DNA of 64,000 nucleotides from Bradyrhizobium arachidis (lineage in GTDB: Bacteria > Pseudomonadota > Alphaproteobacteria > Rhizobiales > Xanthobacteraceae). Where the stretch lies: contig NZ_CP077970.1 in assembly GCF_024758505.1 (NCBI RefSeq), positions 5,828,001 to 5,892,000 of the forward strand. The letters are read 5' to 3'. Position numbers and translations under genes: made by a program. Under the pieces are notes generated by a model that searched no databases, was not told where the DNA came from, and worked only from the letters and a program-made list of their open reading frames with translations. This document shows positions 18,491 through 28,098 of this stretch, one piece after another. Every line of letters begins with the position of its first letter. Position 1 is the first letter of the stretch.

Positions 18491-19768
18491 TTGCTCATCG
18501 CGATCGCCGCCATCTTCGTTCTGGCCTATGCGGCGATCGCGCTCGAACATCCGCTCGGTGTCAACAAGAGCGCCACCGCGCTGATCGGCGCGGGGCTGCT
18601 GTGGGCCGTCTATGCGATCATGATCGGCGACCACGCCATGGTCGGCCGCCAGATCGATGAATCCGTCGCCTCCACCGCGCAGATCGTATTCTTCCTGATC
18701 GGCGCGATGACGATCGTCGAAGTGGTCGACGCGCATGACGGATTCGAGGTCATCACCTCCCGCATGAACACGACGAGCCAAGTCCGGCTGATGTGGCTGG
18801 TCGGCTTCGTCGCGTTCTTCCTGAGCGCCGTCCTGGACAATCTCACGACGACCATCGTGATGGTCTCGTTGATCCAGCGGTTGCTCGCAAGGCGAGACGA
18901 CCGCCTGCTGTTCGCGTCCGTGATCGTCATTGCTGCGAATGCGGGCGGCGCCTGGACCGTGATCGGCGATGTCACCACGACGATGCTGTGGATCGGCGGA
19001 CAGATCACGCCGCTGAACATCATGGGCGCCGTGTTCCTCCCCTCGCTGGTCAACCTGCTGGTGCCGCTGGCGTTCATCAGCTTCTCCCTCCAGGGCAAGA
19101 CCATCGCGCCTGCCCCGAAGGAAGACAGGCTGCACGGCGTCGAGCTGCTTGAACGCAACCTGATGTTCTACCTCGGGCTCGGCACGCTGATCGCCGTGCC
19201 CGCCTTCAAGACGATCACGCATCTGCCGCCCTTCATGGGCGTGCTGCTCGGGCTCGGCATCGTCTGGCTGGTCGGCGAGCTCGTTCATCGCAACAAGGAC
19301 GAGCATGTCCGCCGCCCTCTTACGCTGGCGCATGCGCTGACCCGGATCGACATGAGCGCGATCGTGTTCTTCGTCGGCATCCTGCTCGCGGTCGCCTGCC
19401 TCGACCATGCCGGCCTCCTGACGATGCTCGCCCGATGGCTCGAGGCGACCGTGGGCCGGCAGGACGTCATCGTGATCCTGCTGGGGCTGCTCAGCGCCGT
19501 GATCGACAACGTGCCGCTGGTCGCCGCGACGATGGGCATGTACGACCTCGCGCATTATCCGCCCGACAGCTTCATCTGGGAGTTCATTGCCTACTGCGCC
19601 GGCACCGGCGGATCGATCCTGATCATCGGCTCGGCGGCGGGCGTCGCCGCGATGGGGCTCGAGAAGATCGAGTTCCTCTGGTACGCCCGCCGCATCGGTG
19701 GGCTAGCGCTGCTTGGCTATCTGGCCGGAGCGGGCGTCTACGTCGCGCAATACGCGCTGATGCCTTGA
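18491..19768 (+). CDS. nhaD: NhaD-type Na+/H+ antiporter
   Basis: About 425 aa with some 12-13 hydrophobic helices. NhaD/arsenite-permease fold features are seen: LSAVLDNLTTTIVMVSL and LSAVIDNVPLVAATMGMYDL (paired Asp-Asn discontinuous helices for cation binding) and GGAWTVIGDVTTTMLWI. Exchanges sodium or lithium for protons at the inner membrane. The only ATG upstream (18398) lies inside the preceding gene, and its N-terminal extension is arginine/cysteine-rich noise. The TTG at 18491 places the start directly on the first membrane helix, though its ribosome-binding site is weak. Confidence 0.88.
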   Translation: MLIAIAAIFVLAYAAIALEHPLGVNKSATALIGAGLLWAVYAIMIGDHAMVGRQIDESVASTAQIVFFLIGAMTIVEVVDAHDGFEVITSRMNTTSQVRLMWLVGFVAFFLSAVLDNLTTTIVMVSLIQRLLARRDDRLLFASVIVIAANAGGAWTVIGDVTTTMLWIGGQITPLNIMGAVFLPSLVNLLVPLAFISFSLQGKTIAPAPKEDRLHGVELLERNLMFYLGLGTLIAVPAFKTITHLPPFMGVLLGLGIVWLVGELVHRNKDEHVRRPLTLAHALTRIDMSAIVFFVGILLAVACLDHAGLLTMLARWLEATVGRQDVIVILLGLLSAVIDNVPLVAATMGMYDLAHYPPDSFIWEFIAYCAGTGGSILIIGSAAGVAAMGLEKIEFLWYARRIGGLALLGYLAGAGVYVAQYALMP

Positions 19769-19793
19769 GCCGAGCCATGGCGGCCTGCTCAAA

Positions 19794-19809
19794 TTAACTC
19801 CCCGTTAAC
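19794..19809. promoter_or_regulatory. CtrA-type box upstream of the histidine kinase
   Basis: Exact TTAA-N7-TTAAC match 99 bp before the start of a PleC/DivJ/PdhS-like kinase. Since kinases of this group act on the DivK-CtrA pathway, the site suggests feedback control. Binding is inferred. Confidence 0.65.
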
Positions 19810-19822
19810 GTAATTCTTTAGC

Positions 19823-19844
19823 TCCTTAAGTCAGCTCTTAAGGA
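19823..19844. promoter_or_regulatory. inverted repeat in the kinase promoter
   Basis: Perfect arms TCCTTAAG and CTTAAGGA around a 6-base spacer, 14 bp downstream of the CtrA-type box. Each arm contains TTAA. It could be an operator for another dimeric regulator or a leader hairpin. Confidence 0.5.
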
Positions 19845-19907
19845 TTTGTTGCCAGAGATAGACAATGCAAAAGGCCCGTCTCGCGCGGGCAGGAATTGTG
19901 TTGTTTC

Positions 19908-21503
<1,596 letters not shown>

Positions 21504-21546
21504 GAGATGCTTGCAGACCTGCCCGATCATCCGTCACTATGTCTAA

Positions 21547-21744
21547 ATGAGCAAAGACACGCCGTGCATCGCCGTCTGTATGATCGATCCCAAGACCAAG
21601 CTGTGCTTCGGCTGCGGCCGCACGCTGCCCGAGATCGCGCGTTGGCATGCGATGGAGCGCAGCGAACGGCTCACGGTCATGACGCTGTTGCCCGCGCGCA
21701 TGGCGGAGGCCGGGCTTCAGCCGCTGGCGGGTTCCAAGGCCTGA
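21547..21744 (+). CDS. DUF1289 domain-containing small protein
   Basis: 65 aa. The conserved cysteine arrangement of DUF1289 is present: PCIAVCMIDPKTKLCFGCGRTLPEIARW, four cysteines that probably bind a metal or Fe-S cluster. Members are small cytosolic proteins of unknown function. It sits between the kinase and the aspartic protease gene, 43 bp and 25 bp away, in the same orientation. Confidence 0.88.
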   Translation: MSKDTPCIAVCMIDPKTKLCFGCGRTLPEIARWHAMERSERLTVMTLLPARMAEAGLQPLAGSKA

Positions 21745-21769
21745 CGGTGCAGACCTTTGGAGGCGCCCG

Positions 21770-22282
21770 ATGAGCCGCCTCATCCTGGTGATCCTGCTTC
21801 TGATGGCAACCGTGGGCGCGGTCGTCGCCTACAACGATCCGGAGCAGGTCGCGCGCGCCAGCGACACTGTGTCCGATTTCCTGCGCAAGCGCACCACCGT
21901 CAAGACCCAGGCCGTCGAAATCCAGCGCGGCCGCGGCGGCGAGTTCGCGTTGCTGGCGCGGATCAACGGCGTCAATGCTCCGATGGTGGTCGACACCGGT
22001 GCGACCTCCGTGGTGCTCACCTACGAGACCGCGAAAGCCGCCGGCCTGCCGCTGGAACTATTGGACTACAACGTCGACGTCGAGACCGCGGGCGGCCACA
22101 CCAAGGCGGCGCGGCTCACACTCGATCGCCTCGCGATCGGCAAGCTGGTCGAGCGCTCGGTGCCCGCATTGGTGGTGCCGCACGGCACGATGAAGACCAA
22201 TCTGCTCGGCATGAGTTTTCTCGACCGGCTGGAGCGCCTTGAAGTGCGCGCCGACCGGCTGAAGCTGCACGGTTATCAGTAA
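21770..22282 (+). CDS. TIGR02281-type retropepsin-like aspartic protease
   Basis: 170 aa. One N-terminal hydrophobic helix (LILVILLLMATVGAVVAY) anchors or exports it, then a single retropepsin lobe. The catalytic motif VVDTGATSVVL is near residue 80, and the later GMSFLDRLERLEV matches the clan AA flap/hydrophobic-glycine region. Such proteins must dimerise, since each chain gives one catalytic Asp. Periplasmic-side location is likely. Substrate unknown. It probably shares a transcript with the DUF1289 gene. Confidence 0.88.
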   Translation: MSRLILVILLLMATVGAVVAYNDPEQVARASDTVSDFLRKRTTVKTQAVEIQRGRGGEFALLARINGVNAPMVVDTGATSVVLTYETAKAAGLPLELLDYNVDVETAGGHTKAARLTLDRLAIGKLVERSVPALVVPHGTMKTNLLGMSFLDRLERLEVRADRLKLHGYQ

Positions 22283-22287
22283 ACGAT

Positions 22288-23331
22288 TTATGCCGCGGCC
22301 TCGGCCGGCACGCGCTGGGTGACGCACGCGATCGCATCGCGCAACACGTCGATGCCCGATCCCGGCTTGACGCCATTCTCCGCCAGATGACGGCGGAACG
22401 CGCGCGCGCCCGGCACAGCATGGAACGCGCCGACGAAGTGCCGCGTGACGGCATGTAGCCGCGTTCCCTGCGCGAGCTGCGCCTCAATATAGGGCATCAT
22501 CGCCTCGAACGCGTCCTGCATCGTCGCGTGCGGCGCGGCTTTGCCAAAGATCTCGGGATCGACCGCGAGCAGCCGCCACGGCTCCTGATAGGCGGCGCGG
22601 CCGAGCATCACGCCGTCGACATGCGCGAGATGCGCCTTCGCTTCATCGATGCTCAAAATGCCGCCATTGATGATGATGGGCACCTGCGGCATCGCGCGCT
22701 TGAGGCGGTAGACGCGATCGTAGTCGAGCGGCGGGATGTCGCGGTTCTCCTTCGGCGACAGCCCATTGAGCCAGGCCTTGCGCGCGTGAACGATGAGAGC
22801 ATCGCTGCCCGCCGCCACCACGCCGCGCGCCAGCGCATCGAGTGCGACCTCCGGATCCTGGTCGTCGATGCCGATGCGGCATTTCACGGTAACGGGAACA
22901 CGCACTGCGCGTTTCATCGCGTCGACGCAAGATGCAACGAGCTCCGGCTCGGCCATCAGGCAGGCGCCGAAGCGGCCGTCCTTCACGCGGTCCGACGGGC
23001 AACCGACGTTGAGATTGATCTCGTCGTAGCCAAACCCTTCGCCGATCTTCGCGGCTTCCGCAAGGTCGCGCGGATCGGAACCGCCGAGCTGCAGCGCCAC
23101 CGGATGCTCGCTCGGATCGAACCCGAGCAGCCGCGCCCGGTCGCCATGAATGACGGCGCCGGTGGTCAGCATCTCCGTGTAGAGCAGCGCGCGACGCGTG
23201 AGATGACGATGGAAGACGCGGCACTGCCGGTCGGTCCAGTCCATCATGGGCGCCACGGAAAAACGATAATTATGCAATCTCAATGGTTTACCTATGCGAG
23301 ACCGCTTTCGATTTGAACGTGTTACTCGCAC
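22288..23331 (-). CDS. dusA: tRNA-dihydrouridine(20/20a) synthase DusA
   Basis: About 347 aa flavoenzyme that reduces uridine to dihydrouridine in the tRNA D-loop. RFSVAPMMDWTDRQCRVFHR is the FMN-binding start of the DusA family; ALQLGGSDPRDL, NLNVGCPSDRVKDGRFGACLM (catalytic Cys), VTVKCRIGIDD and HARKAWLNGLSPKENR follow. The start is uncertain. The GTG at 23331 has GGAG directly against it, while TTG codons at 23283 and 23277 have an AGG at usable spacing and begin just before the conserved region. The 22 residues before RFSVAP are unlike the rest. The dusA 5' end is a documented integration site for islands and prophages. Confidence 0.92.
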   Translation of the reverse strand: MRVTRSNRKRSRIGKPLRLHNYRFSVAPMMDWTDRQCRVFHRHLTRRALLYTEMLTTGAVIHGDRARLLGFDPSEHPVALQLGGSDPRDLAEAAKIGEGFGYDEINLNVGCPSDRVKDGRFGACLMAEPELVASCVDAMKRAVRVPVTVKCRIGIDDQDPEVALDALARGVVAAGSDALIVHARKAWLNGLSPKENRDIPPLDYDRVYRLKRAMPQVPIIINGGILSIDEAKAHLAHVDGVMLGRAAYQEPWRLLAVDPEIFGKAAPHATMQDAFEAMMPYIEAQLAQGTRLHAVTRHFVGAFHAVPGARAFRRHLAENGVKPGSGIDVLRDAIACVTQRVPAEAAA

Positions 23332-23788
23332 CTCCTAGCGCTTCGTAACATAATCCTCAAGATCGCGCTTTCGCGCAATCGTTTGAAGATCGCAGCCAGC
23401 AAGAGAGAGCATACCGATCACAAATGCTGCAACTGGAAGAAGCTTCATCCCGCCCACAGCACAGTTCATCCAACACGTCAACAGATGGTGAGCAGCCGGC
23501 TCACATTGAATAAAGGTTCAATTGGGCTGCTCGACAAAATCCACAATCCAGGCCAATGGGCTCCGACCGCTACCGTCAGGAGTACAAAATCGCAGCGGAT
23601 CGTCGATTGGCGTAAGAGATCGTAGCCCGTGGTTGCGGGGCCCCTACATCTTAAACCCAGCATATCGACGCGCTGGTTTCGTATCACCGCGCTGTCTAGA
23701 TTAAATCGCCTGGCTCCATCTCCATGGCCCACCGGGAGCCGCGGCTCATGGCAATGCGTCGCCCTATCTGGTCGAGCGCGGGTGGCCA
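23332..23788. other. AT-richer gap between dusA and the GntR gene
   Basis: 457 bp with no supported gene; base composition is lower in GC than the flanks. Short open frames on both strands give no family match I recognise. A small inverted repeat (GTGAGC / GCTCAC, 23488-23504) is present. It marks the switch from conserved core genes to accessory catabolic modules and could hold decayed island-end sequence, but no integrase remnant or attachment repeat was identified. Confidence 0.5.
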
Positions 23789-24505
23789 TCAGCCAATCGC
23801 GCCAAGCTTGCGCATGATGCTGAGCTTGATATTTTCAATGTGGGTGTCGACGCCAGCACGAATTGCCGCAGGATCTTTGGCTCGCAACGCGGCGATGATA
23901 GCCAGGTGCTCGTTATGGACGGGAATGAAGCGCTCCGGCAGTCGGCTGAGATTGAACATCTGGGTCTTCAGGCGCAGATCGCGGATCAAGCCGGCGAGAA
24001 CTGCATTGCCGCTGTTTTCGGCGAGCAGCGCGTGGAATCGCCTGTCGACTTCACGATTCTCCGGCGTATTCGGATCGCCGCGTTCGCGCAGGCGCAGGAT
24101 CTGCGCCTCCACATCATCGAGCTCCGGCGACGCAATGCGACCGATCGACAGCACCGCCGCCTCTGCCTCGAGCACCCGGCGGACCTGCAGGATCTCGATG
24201 AACTCCTGGAGAGAGAATTCCTTGACGATCAGGCTGTTGCCGGGCGCACGCGCCACCAGCCCCTCGGTTTCCAGGCGATAGAGCGCCTCGCGGATCGGCG
24301 TGCGCGAGATGTCGAGAAACTCGGCAAGCCGCCGTTCTTGCATCACCGTGCCGGCCGGTAGCTCGCGCTTCACCAATAGGTCCAGGATTCGCTCATAGGC
24401 GAGCTGGCTCAGGCTCTTCTCGGACGGCGCGAGCAGAACGGACACGTCGGACGAGGGCTGATGTCGGCTGGACGGCTTCCTCGCTGTAGTCGGCCTGCGC
24501 GTCAT
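23789..24505 (-). CDS. GntR family regulator with FCD ligand domain
   Basis: 238 aa. The N-terminal winged helix (about residues 35-95) includes LPAGTVMQERRLAEFLDISRTPIREALYRLETEGLV, the GntR signature. The C-terminal all-helical FCD domain (about 100-230) shows the metal/ligand pattern with Asp and His residues (DRRFHALLAE, HNEHLAIIAAL, DTHIENI). FCD regulators typically bind carboxylic-acid metabolites. It is the last gene of the minus-strand group that starts with the ABC ATPase. The ATG at 24505 has AAGGA upstream; a GTG at 24523 is possible. Likely operator: TGGTATACCA at 27047-27056. Confidence 0.88.
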   Translation of the reverse strand: MTRRPTTARKPSSRHQPSSDVSVLLAPSEKSLSQLAYERILDLLVKRELPAGTVMQERRLAEFLDISRTPIREALYRLETEGLVARAPGNSLIVKEFSLQEFIEILQVRRVLEAEAAVLSIGRIASPELDDVEAQILRLRERGDPNTPENREVDRRFHALLAENSGNAVLAGLIRDLRLKTQMFNLSRLPERFIPVHNEHLAIIAALRAKDPAAIRAGVDTHIENIKLSIMRKLGAIG

Positions 24506-24595
24506 GTCATCACATTCCTTCACTGCGCCGCCCGGCTGCCTCCGAAACCACCGGGGCAGCCGGGCGAAATTGATTCGACGTTCGCGGCAACGGAC

Positions 24596-25384
24596 TCAGA
24601 GTTCGCTGCGGATCGGCTCCTTGGGGTGAGGGTCGAAACCGATCAAATCCGTCGTCAGCCTGGCGTAGGTTCCGTCTGCAATCATATCCGCCAAGGCGCC
24701 ATTGATAGCCTTCGTGAGATTCGGCTTGCCCTTCTGGATGGCGAATCCCTTCTGAACCTGGCTCAGTGTGCCCTCGCCCGTGACCAGCGGCAACTTCCTG
24801 GCCTTGATCGCGTAGTTGGCGGCGACCGCATCGGTGACGACGGCGTCGAGATTGTCGTTGACGAGATCCTGCACGGCATCGACCTCGGCCTTGTAGCTCT
24901 TGAGCGTCGCGCCGCTCTGCTCAGCAATCTTGCCGAAGGTCGAGGCCGCCACGGCGCCGACATTCTTGCCCTTCAGGTCGTCGCCGGTGCGGATGCCGGT
25001 CGTCTTGCGGGTGAGGATCATCGCTCCTGATGCGAGCCAGCCATCGGCGAAGGTCACCTGCTTCTGGCGCGCCGCCGTAATGTCCATCGAGACACTGGTC
25101 ATGTCGTATTGGCCGGAGAGAAGGCCGACGAGAGCGGCATCGAACTGGGTGATGACGGGCGTGTATTCAAGCTTGAGACGACGCGCGATCTCCTTGACGA
25201 CGCGGATCTCGAGACCATCGAGCTCGCCATCCGGCCCGCGCATTGAAAAAGGAGCGAACGTGCCCTGCGTCGCCACCAGCAGCTTGCCTGGCTGAATCAG
25301 CTCGAAATCGGCGGCGGATGCGGGAGCTGCGAGCGTCAGGCCGATGCCGACTGCCAGGAGGGAGAATTGCCGTCGCGAAATCAT
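24596..25384 (-). CDS. polar amino-acid ABC transporter substrate-binding protein
   Basis: 262 aa from the ATG at 25384, with AAGGA about 7 bases upstream. A signal peptide (SRRQFSLLAVGIGLTLAAPASA) is followed by a family 3 solute-binding fold: GKLLVATQGTFAPFSMRGPDGELDGLEIRVVKEIARRL and DAALVGLLSGQYDMTSVSMDITAARQKQVTFAD are characteristic. The family binds amino acids and opine-like compounds in the periplasm. It is downstream of its permease and ATPase in one operon. The neighbouring amidase and oxoprolinase genes suggest a cyclic or N-acyl amino acid ligand. Confidence 0.9.
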   Translation of the reverse strand: MISRRQFSLLAVGIGLTLAAPASAADFELIQPGKLLVATQGTFAPFSMRGPDGELDGLEIRVVKEIARRLKLEYTPVITQFDAALVGLLSGQYDMTSVSMDITAARQKQVTFADGWLASGAMILTRKTTGIRTGDDLKGKNVGAVAASTFGKIAEQSGATLKSYKAEVDAVQDLVNDNLDAVVTDAVAANYAIKARKLPLVTGEGTLSQVQKGFAIQKGKPNLTKAINGALADMIADGTYARLTTDLIGFDPHPKEPIRSEL

Positions 25385-25442
25385 TACAGGTCCTTTCGGG
25401 GTTGTGGTTTGCAGGTCCGTGAATCGTTTCGTCCTCAAGAGG

Positions 25443-26114
25443 TCAGTAACGCAGCGCGTAGCGCCGCTCGAGCCAGTGCGCGAGCCTGGAGAGCAGAGAT
25501 GTCATGACGAGGTAGATGAACGCGCTGGCGATGTAGAAGTCGAAGGGCCGGAAGGTGCTCGCGATCAGGAGCTGCGAATAGAGCGTCAGCTCGACCACCG
25601 TGATGGTCGACAACAGCGAGGTGTTCTTCAGCGCCGCGATCGCCTCGTTGGTGAGCGAGGGAAGAATGATGCGGAACACCTGCGGCAGGATGATGCGCTG
25701 CATCGCGCCGGCGCGGCTCATGCCGAGTGCCAGCGCCGATTCCATCTGGCCCTTGGGGATCGCGGTGAGGCCGGCGCGGATGGTCTCGGCGACATAGGCG
25801 CCGCTGGAAATGCCGAGCGCGAGCGTGCCGGCGACGAACGGCGACAGTTTCAGGCCCAGCTGCGGAAAGCCGAAATAGACGATGAACACCTGGACCAGCG
25901 TCGGCGTGCCGCGGATGAACCAGACATAGAAGGACGCGGCGGAACGGACGAACTTCAGTCGCGACTGCTTGCCGAGCGCGGCGATCAGACCGCAGATCCA
26001 GCTCACCCCGATGATCAGCAGCGTCAGGACGAGAACGATCCCTGCGGCCTTCGCGAAGCCCGGCAGATAGGCCGCGAAGTCGACGATCCACTCGTTGATG
26101 TTCGTCAGGTTCAT
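25443..26114 (-). CDS. amino-acid ABC transporter permease
   Basis: 223 aa from the ATG at 26114; an earlier frame opening adds only non-homologous sequence. It has about five membrane helices and the polar amino-acid permease signature: FVWFIRGTPTLVQVFIVYFGFPQLG upstream and the EAA loop (VAETIRAGLTAIPKGQMESALALGMSRAGAMQRIILPQVFRI), which contacts the ATPase. Only one permease gene is present, so the channel is probably a homodimer. It lies between the ATPase and binding-protein genes. Confidence 0.92.
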   Translation of the reverse strand: MNLTNINEWIVDFAAYLPGFAKAAGIVLVLTLLIIGVSWICGLIAALGKQSRLKFVRSAASFYVWFIRGTPTLVQVFIVYFGFPQLGLKLSPFVAGTLALGISSGAYVAETIRAGLTAIPKGQMESALALGMSRAGAMQRIILPQVFRIILPSLTNEAIAALKNTSLLSTITVVELTLYSQLLIASTFRPFDFYIASAFIYLVMTSLLSRLAHWLERRYALRY

Positions 26115-26148
26115 CGTCGTCAGATCCAATGAAACAATGCAGCAAAAT

Positions 26149-26940
26149 TCATCCGGCCACGCCCTGATGCAGCACACGCCTGAGGAACTGGCGCAATCGA
26201 TCGCTCCTGGGATCGGCAAGGACGTCGCCAGGCGCACCCGCCTCGGCAATGACGCCCTGATCGAAGAAGACGACGCGCGAGGACACGTCGCGTGCAAACG
26301 CAATCTCATGGGTGACGAGCAGCATGGTCATGCCGTCGGCGGCGAGCGACCCCATCAGCTCCAGCACCTCGCCGACGAGTTCGGGATCGAGCGCGGAGGT
26401 CACCTCGTCAAACAGCATAACCTCCGGCTTCATGGCGAGCGCCCGCACGATCGCCACGCGCTGCTGCTGTCCGCCGGACAGTTTTGAGGGATAGGCGCCG
26501 CGCTTCTCGTACAAACCGATGCGCTGAAGCAGCGCCTCCGCCTGTTCGACCGCTTCCTTGCGCGGCACCTTCTTGACCCGCACCGGTGCCTCGATGACGT
26601 TTTCGAGCACCGTCATGTGTGGCCACAGATTGTAGCTCTGGAACACCATCCCGATCTGCGCGCGCAGCTCGCGGAGCTGGAGCGGCGTCGGCTGGCGCCG
26701 CGCCCCCTCGATGTAGTCGAAGGAGAAACGGCCGAAATCCATGAAGCCTTCGTCCGGGATCTCCATCAGGTTGACGCAGCGCAAGAACGTGCTCTTGCCA
26801 GAGCCGCTGGCGCCGATGATGGAGATCACTTCGCCGGCGGCAACGTCGAGCGATACGCCCTTCAGCACCTCGTTCGCATCGAAGCGCTTGCGGATGTCCT
26901 TCAGTCTCAGGATCGGCGCATCGGCTGGCGTCGCAGTCAC
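26149..26940 (-). CDS. amino-acid ABC transporter ATP-binding protein
   Basis: 263 aa from the GTG at 26940, which has GGGAG 6 bases upstream; upstream in-frame starts lack this and add a basic tail. Walker [11 protein letters not shown]-loop [18 protein letters not shown], signature [15 protein letters not shown], Walker [18 protein letters not shown], and the switch His in [10 protein letters not shown] are all intact. It is the HisP/GlnQ type that energises polar amino-acid import. First gene of the minus-strand operon, divergent from the 2-hydroxyacid dehydrogenase gene. Confidence 0.92.
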   Translation of the reverse strand: MTATPADAPILRLKDIRKRFDANEVLKGVSLDVAAGEVISIIGASGSGKSTFLRCVNLMEIPDEGFMDFGRFSFDYIEGARRQPTPLQLRELRAQIGMVFQSYNLWPHMTVLENVIEAPVRVKKVPRKEAVEQAEALLQRIGLYEKRGAYPSKLSGGQQQRVAIVRALAMKPEVMLFDEVTSALDPELVGEVLELMGSLAADGMTMLLVTHEIAFARDVSSRVVFFDQGVIAEAGAPGDVLADPRSDRLRQFLRRVLHQGVAG

Positions 26941-27046
26941 GAAGATCTCCCGACGAATGCCACCTTCTGTCTCCATCTCGCCGGCGCCGCACCGCTTTTT
27001 GCGAAGCCGAATTTTCAACGCTTGAAAAAATCCACTTAGATGTTAG

Positions 27047-27056
27047 TGGTATACCA
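27047..27056. promoter_or_regulatory. putative GntR/FCD operator
   Basis: Perfect palindrome TGGTATACCA in the 165-bp divergent promoter between the ABC operon and the dehydrogenase-amidase genes. Its size and symmetry fit FCD-type GntR sites. The regulator encoded at the end of the ABC operon is the obvious candidate to bind it. Inferred. Confidence 0.55.
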
Positions 27057-27105
27057 TTGGAGTGCAAGTGGCATTTTTTGGGCTCCGAATGCACAGGAAA
27101 TGAGC

Positions 27106-28098
27106 ATGGTTGAGACTTCGCGAACCTGCCTGATCGTTCAGCCGATCCATCAGGCCGGGCTGGATCTTCTCGCGCGAGGCGGGCTCATGCTGCGCCATCT
27201 CAAGCAGGCGGATGCACAAACGCTCGTCCGGGAGGCTAGCGACTGCGTCGCCGTCGTGACGCGCAGCGCCGGCTTTCCGGCCGCTGCGATCGAGGTCGCG
27301 CCGGCGCTCCGGGTGATCGGCTCCCATGGCGTCGGCGTCGACGCGATCGACGTTCCGCTCGCAACCGCACGCGGCATCGCCGTCGTCAATGCACCGCACA
27401 GCAATGTGCGCGCGGTCGCCGAACATGCGATTGCACTGATCTTCGCGCTGGCCAAGTCACTGGCTGCAGCTGACCGCGCCACGCGCGCCGGCGATTTCGG
27501 CTTCAAATATCGCACCCGGCTCGTGGAGCTCGAGGGGCTGACGCTCGGCATTGTCGGCTTCGGCAGCATCGGCCGCCAGACCGCGGTGCTCGCGAAGGCG
27601 CTCGGGCTGAAGGTGATTGCCCATTCGCTGGAGACCGCGCTGGAGATCTATGCGGAGATCGGCGTCGAGCCCGTGGCGGATCTTCATGAACTGCTTTCGC
27701 GCTCCGATATCGTCTCGCTGCATTTGCCGCTGACCGCATCCACCAAGGAGCTGATCGGCGCGGCGGAACTTGCGGCGATGCGGCCGGGCTCCTTTCTGGT
27801 GAACACCGGCCGTGGCGGTGTCGTGGACGAGATGGCGCTCATCGATGCGCTCGACAACAGTCCTCTTGCCGGTGCCGGTCTCGATGTCTTCGCAAGCGAA
27901 CACATGCCGGCGGATCACCCTCTGCTGCACCACCCGCGGCTGCTGCTGACGCCGCACATCGCCGGCTCGACCGAAGCGAGCCTTGCCCGCACCGCGGAGG
28001 ACGTTGCCCGCGGCGTCCTGGCGCTGCTCGCCGGCGAACGGCCCCGTTTCCTCGTCAACCCGGCGGTCTGGCCGCAACGCCGCGGAGCACGCACATGA
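27106..28098 (+). CDS. D-isomer specific 2-hydroxyacid dehydrogenase
   Basis: 330 aa from the ATG at 27106 (AGGA 7 bases upstream). Catalytic residues of the family are present: Arg in VNTGRGGVVDEMAL, Glu in GLDVFASEHMP, and His in LLTPHIAGST. The NAD-binding motif is GIVGFGSIGRQTAV. It interconverts a 2-hydroxy acid and a 2-oxo acid. The stop overlaps the next start by 4 bases (ATGA), so it is coupled to the amidase. Its presence suggests that the imported compound yields a hydroxy- or keto-acid intermediate. Confidence 0.9.
   Translation: MVETSRTCLIVQPIHQAGLDLLARGGLMLRHLKQADAQTLVREASDCVAVVTRSAGFPAAAIEVAPALRVIGSHGVGVDAIDVPLATARGIAVVNAPHSNVRAVAEHAIALIFALAKSLAAADRATRAGDFGFKYRTRLVELEGLTLGIVGFGSIGRQTAVLAKALGLKVIAHSLETALEIYAEIGVEPVADLHELLSRSDIVSLHLPLTASTKELIGAAELAAMRPGSFLVNTGRGGVVDEMALIDALDNSPLAGAGLDVFASEHMPADHPLLHHPRLLLTPHIAGSTEASLARTAEDVARGVLALLAGERPRFLVNPAVWPQRRGART

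Noticed and set aside
23478..23789. 103-residue minus-strand open frame between dusA and the GntR gene, a possible remnant gene
   Set aside because: No recognisable domain, and the frame overlaps the end of the GntR gene; insufficient for a pseudogene call.
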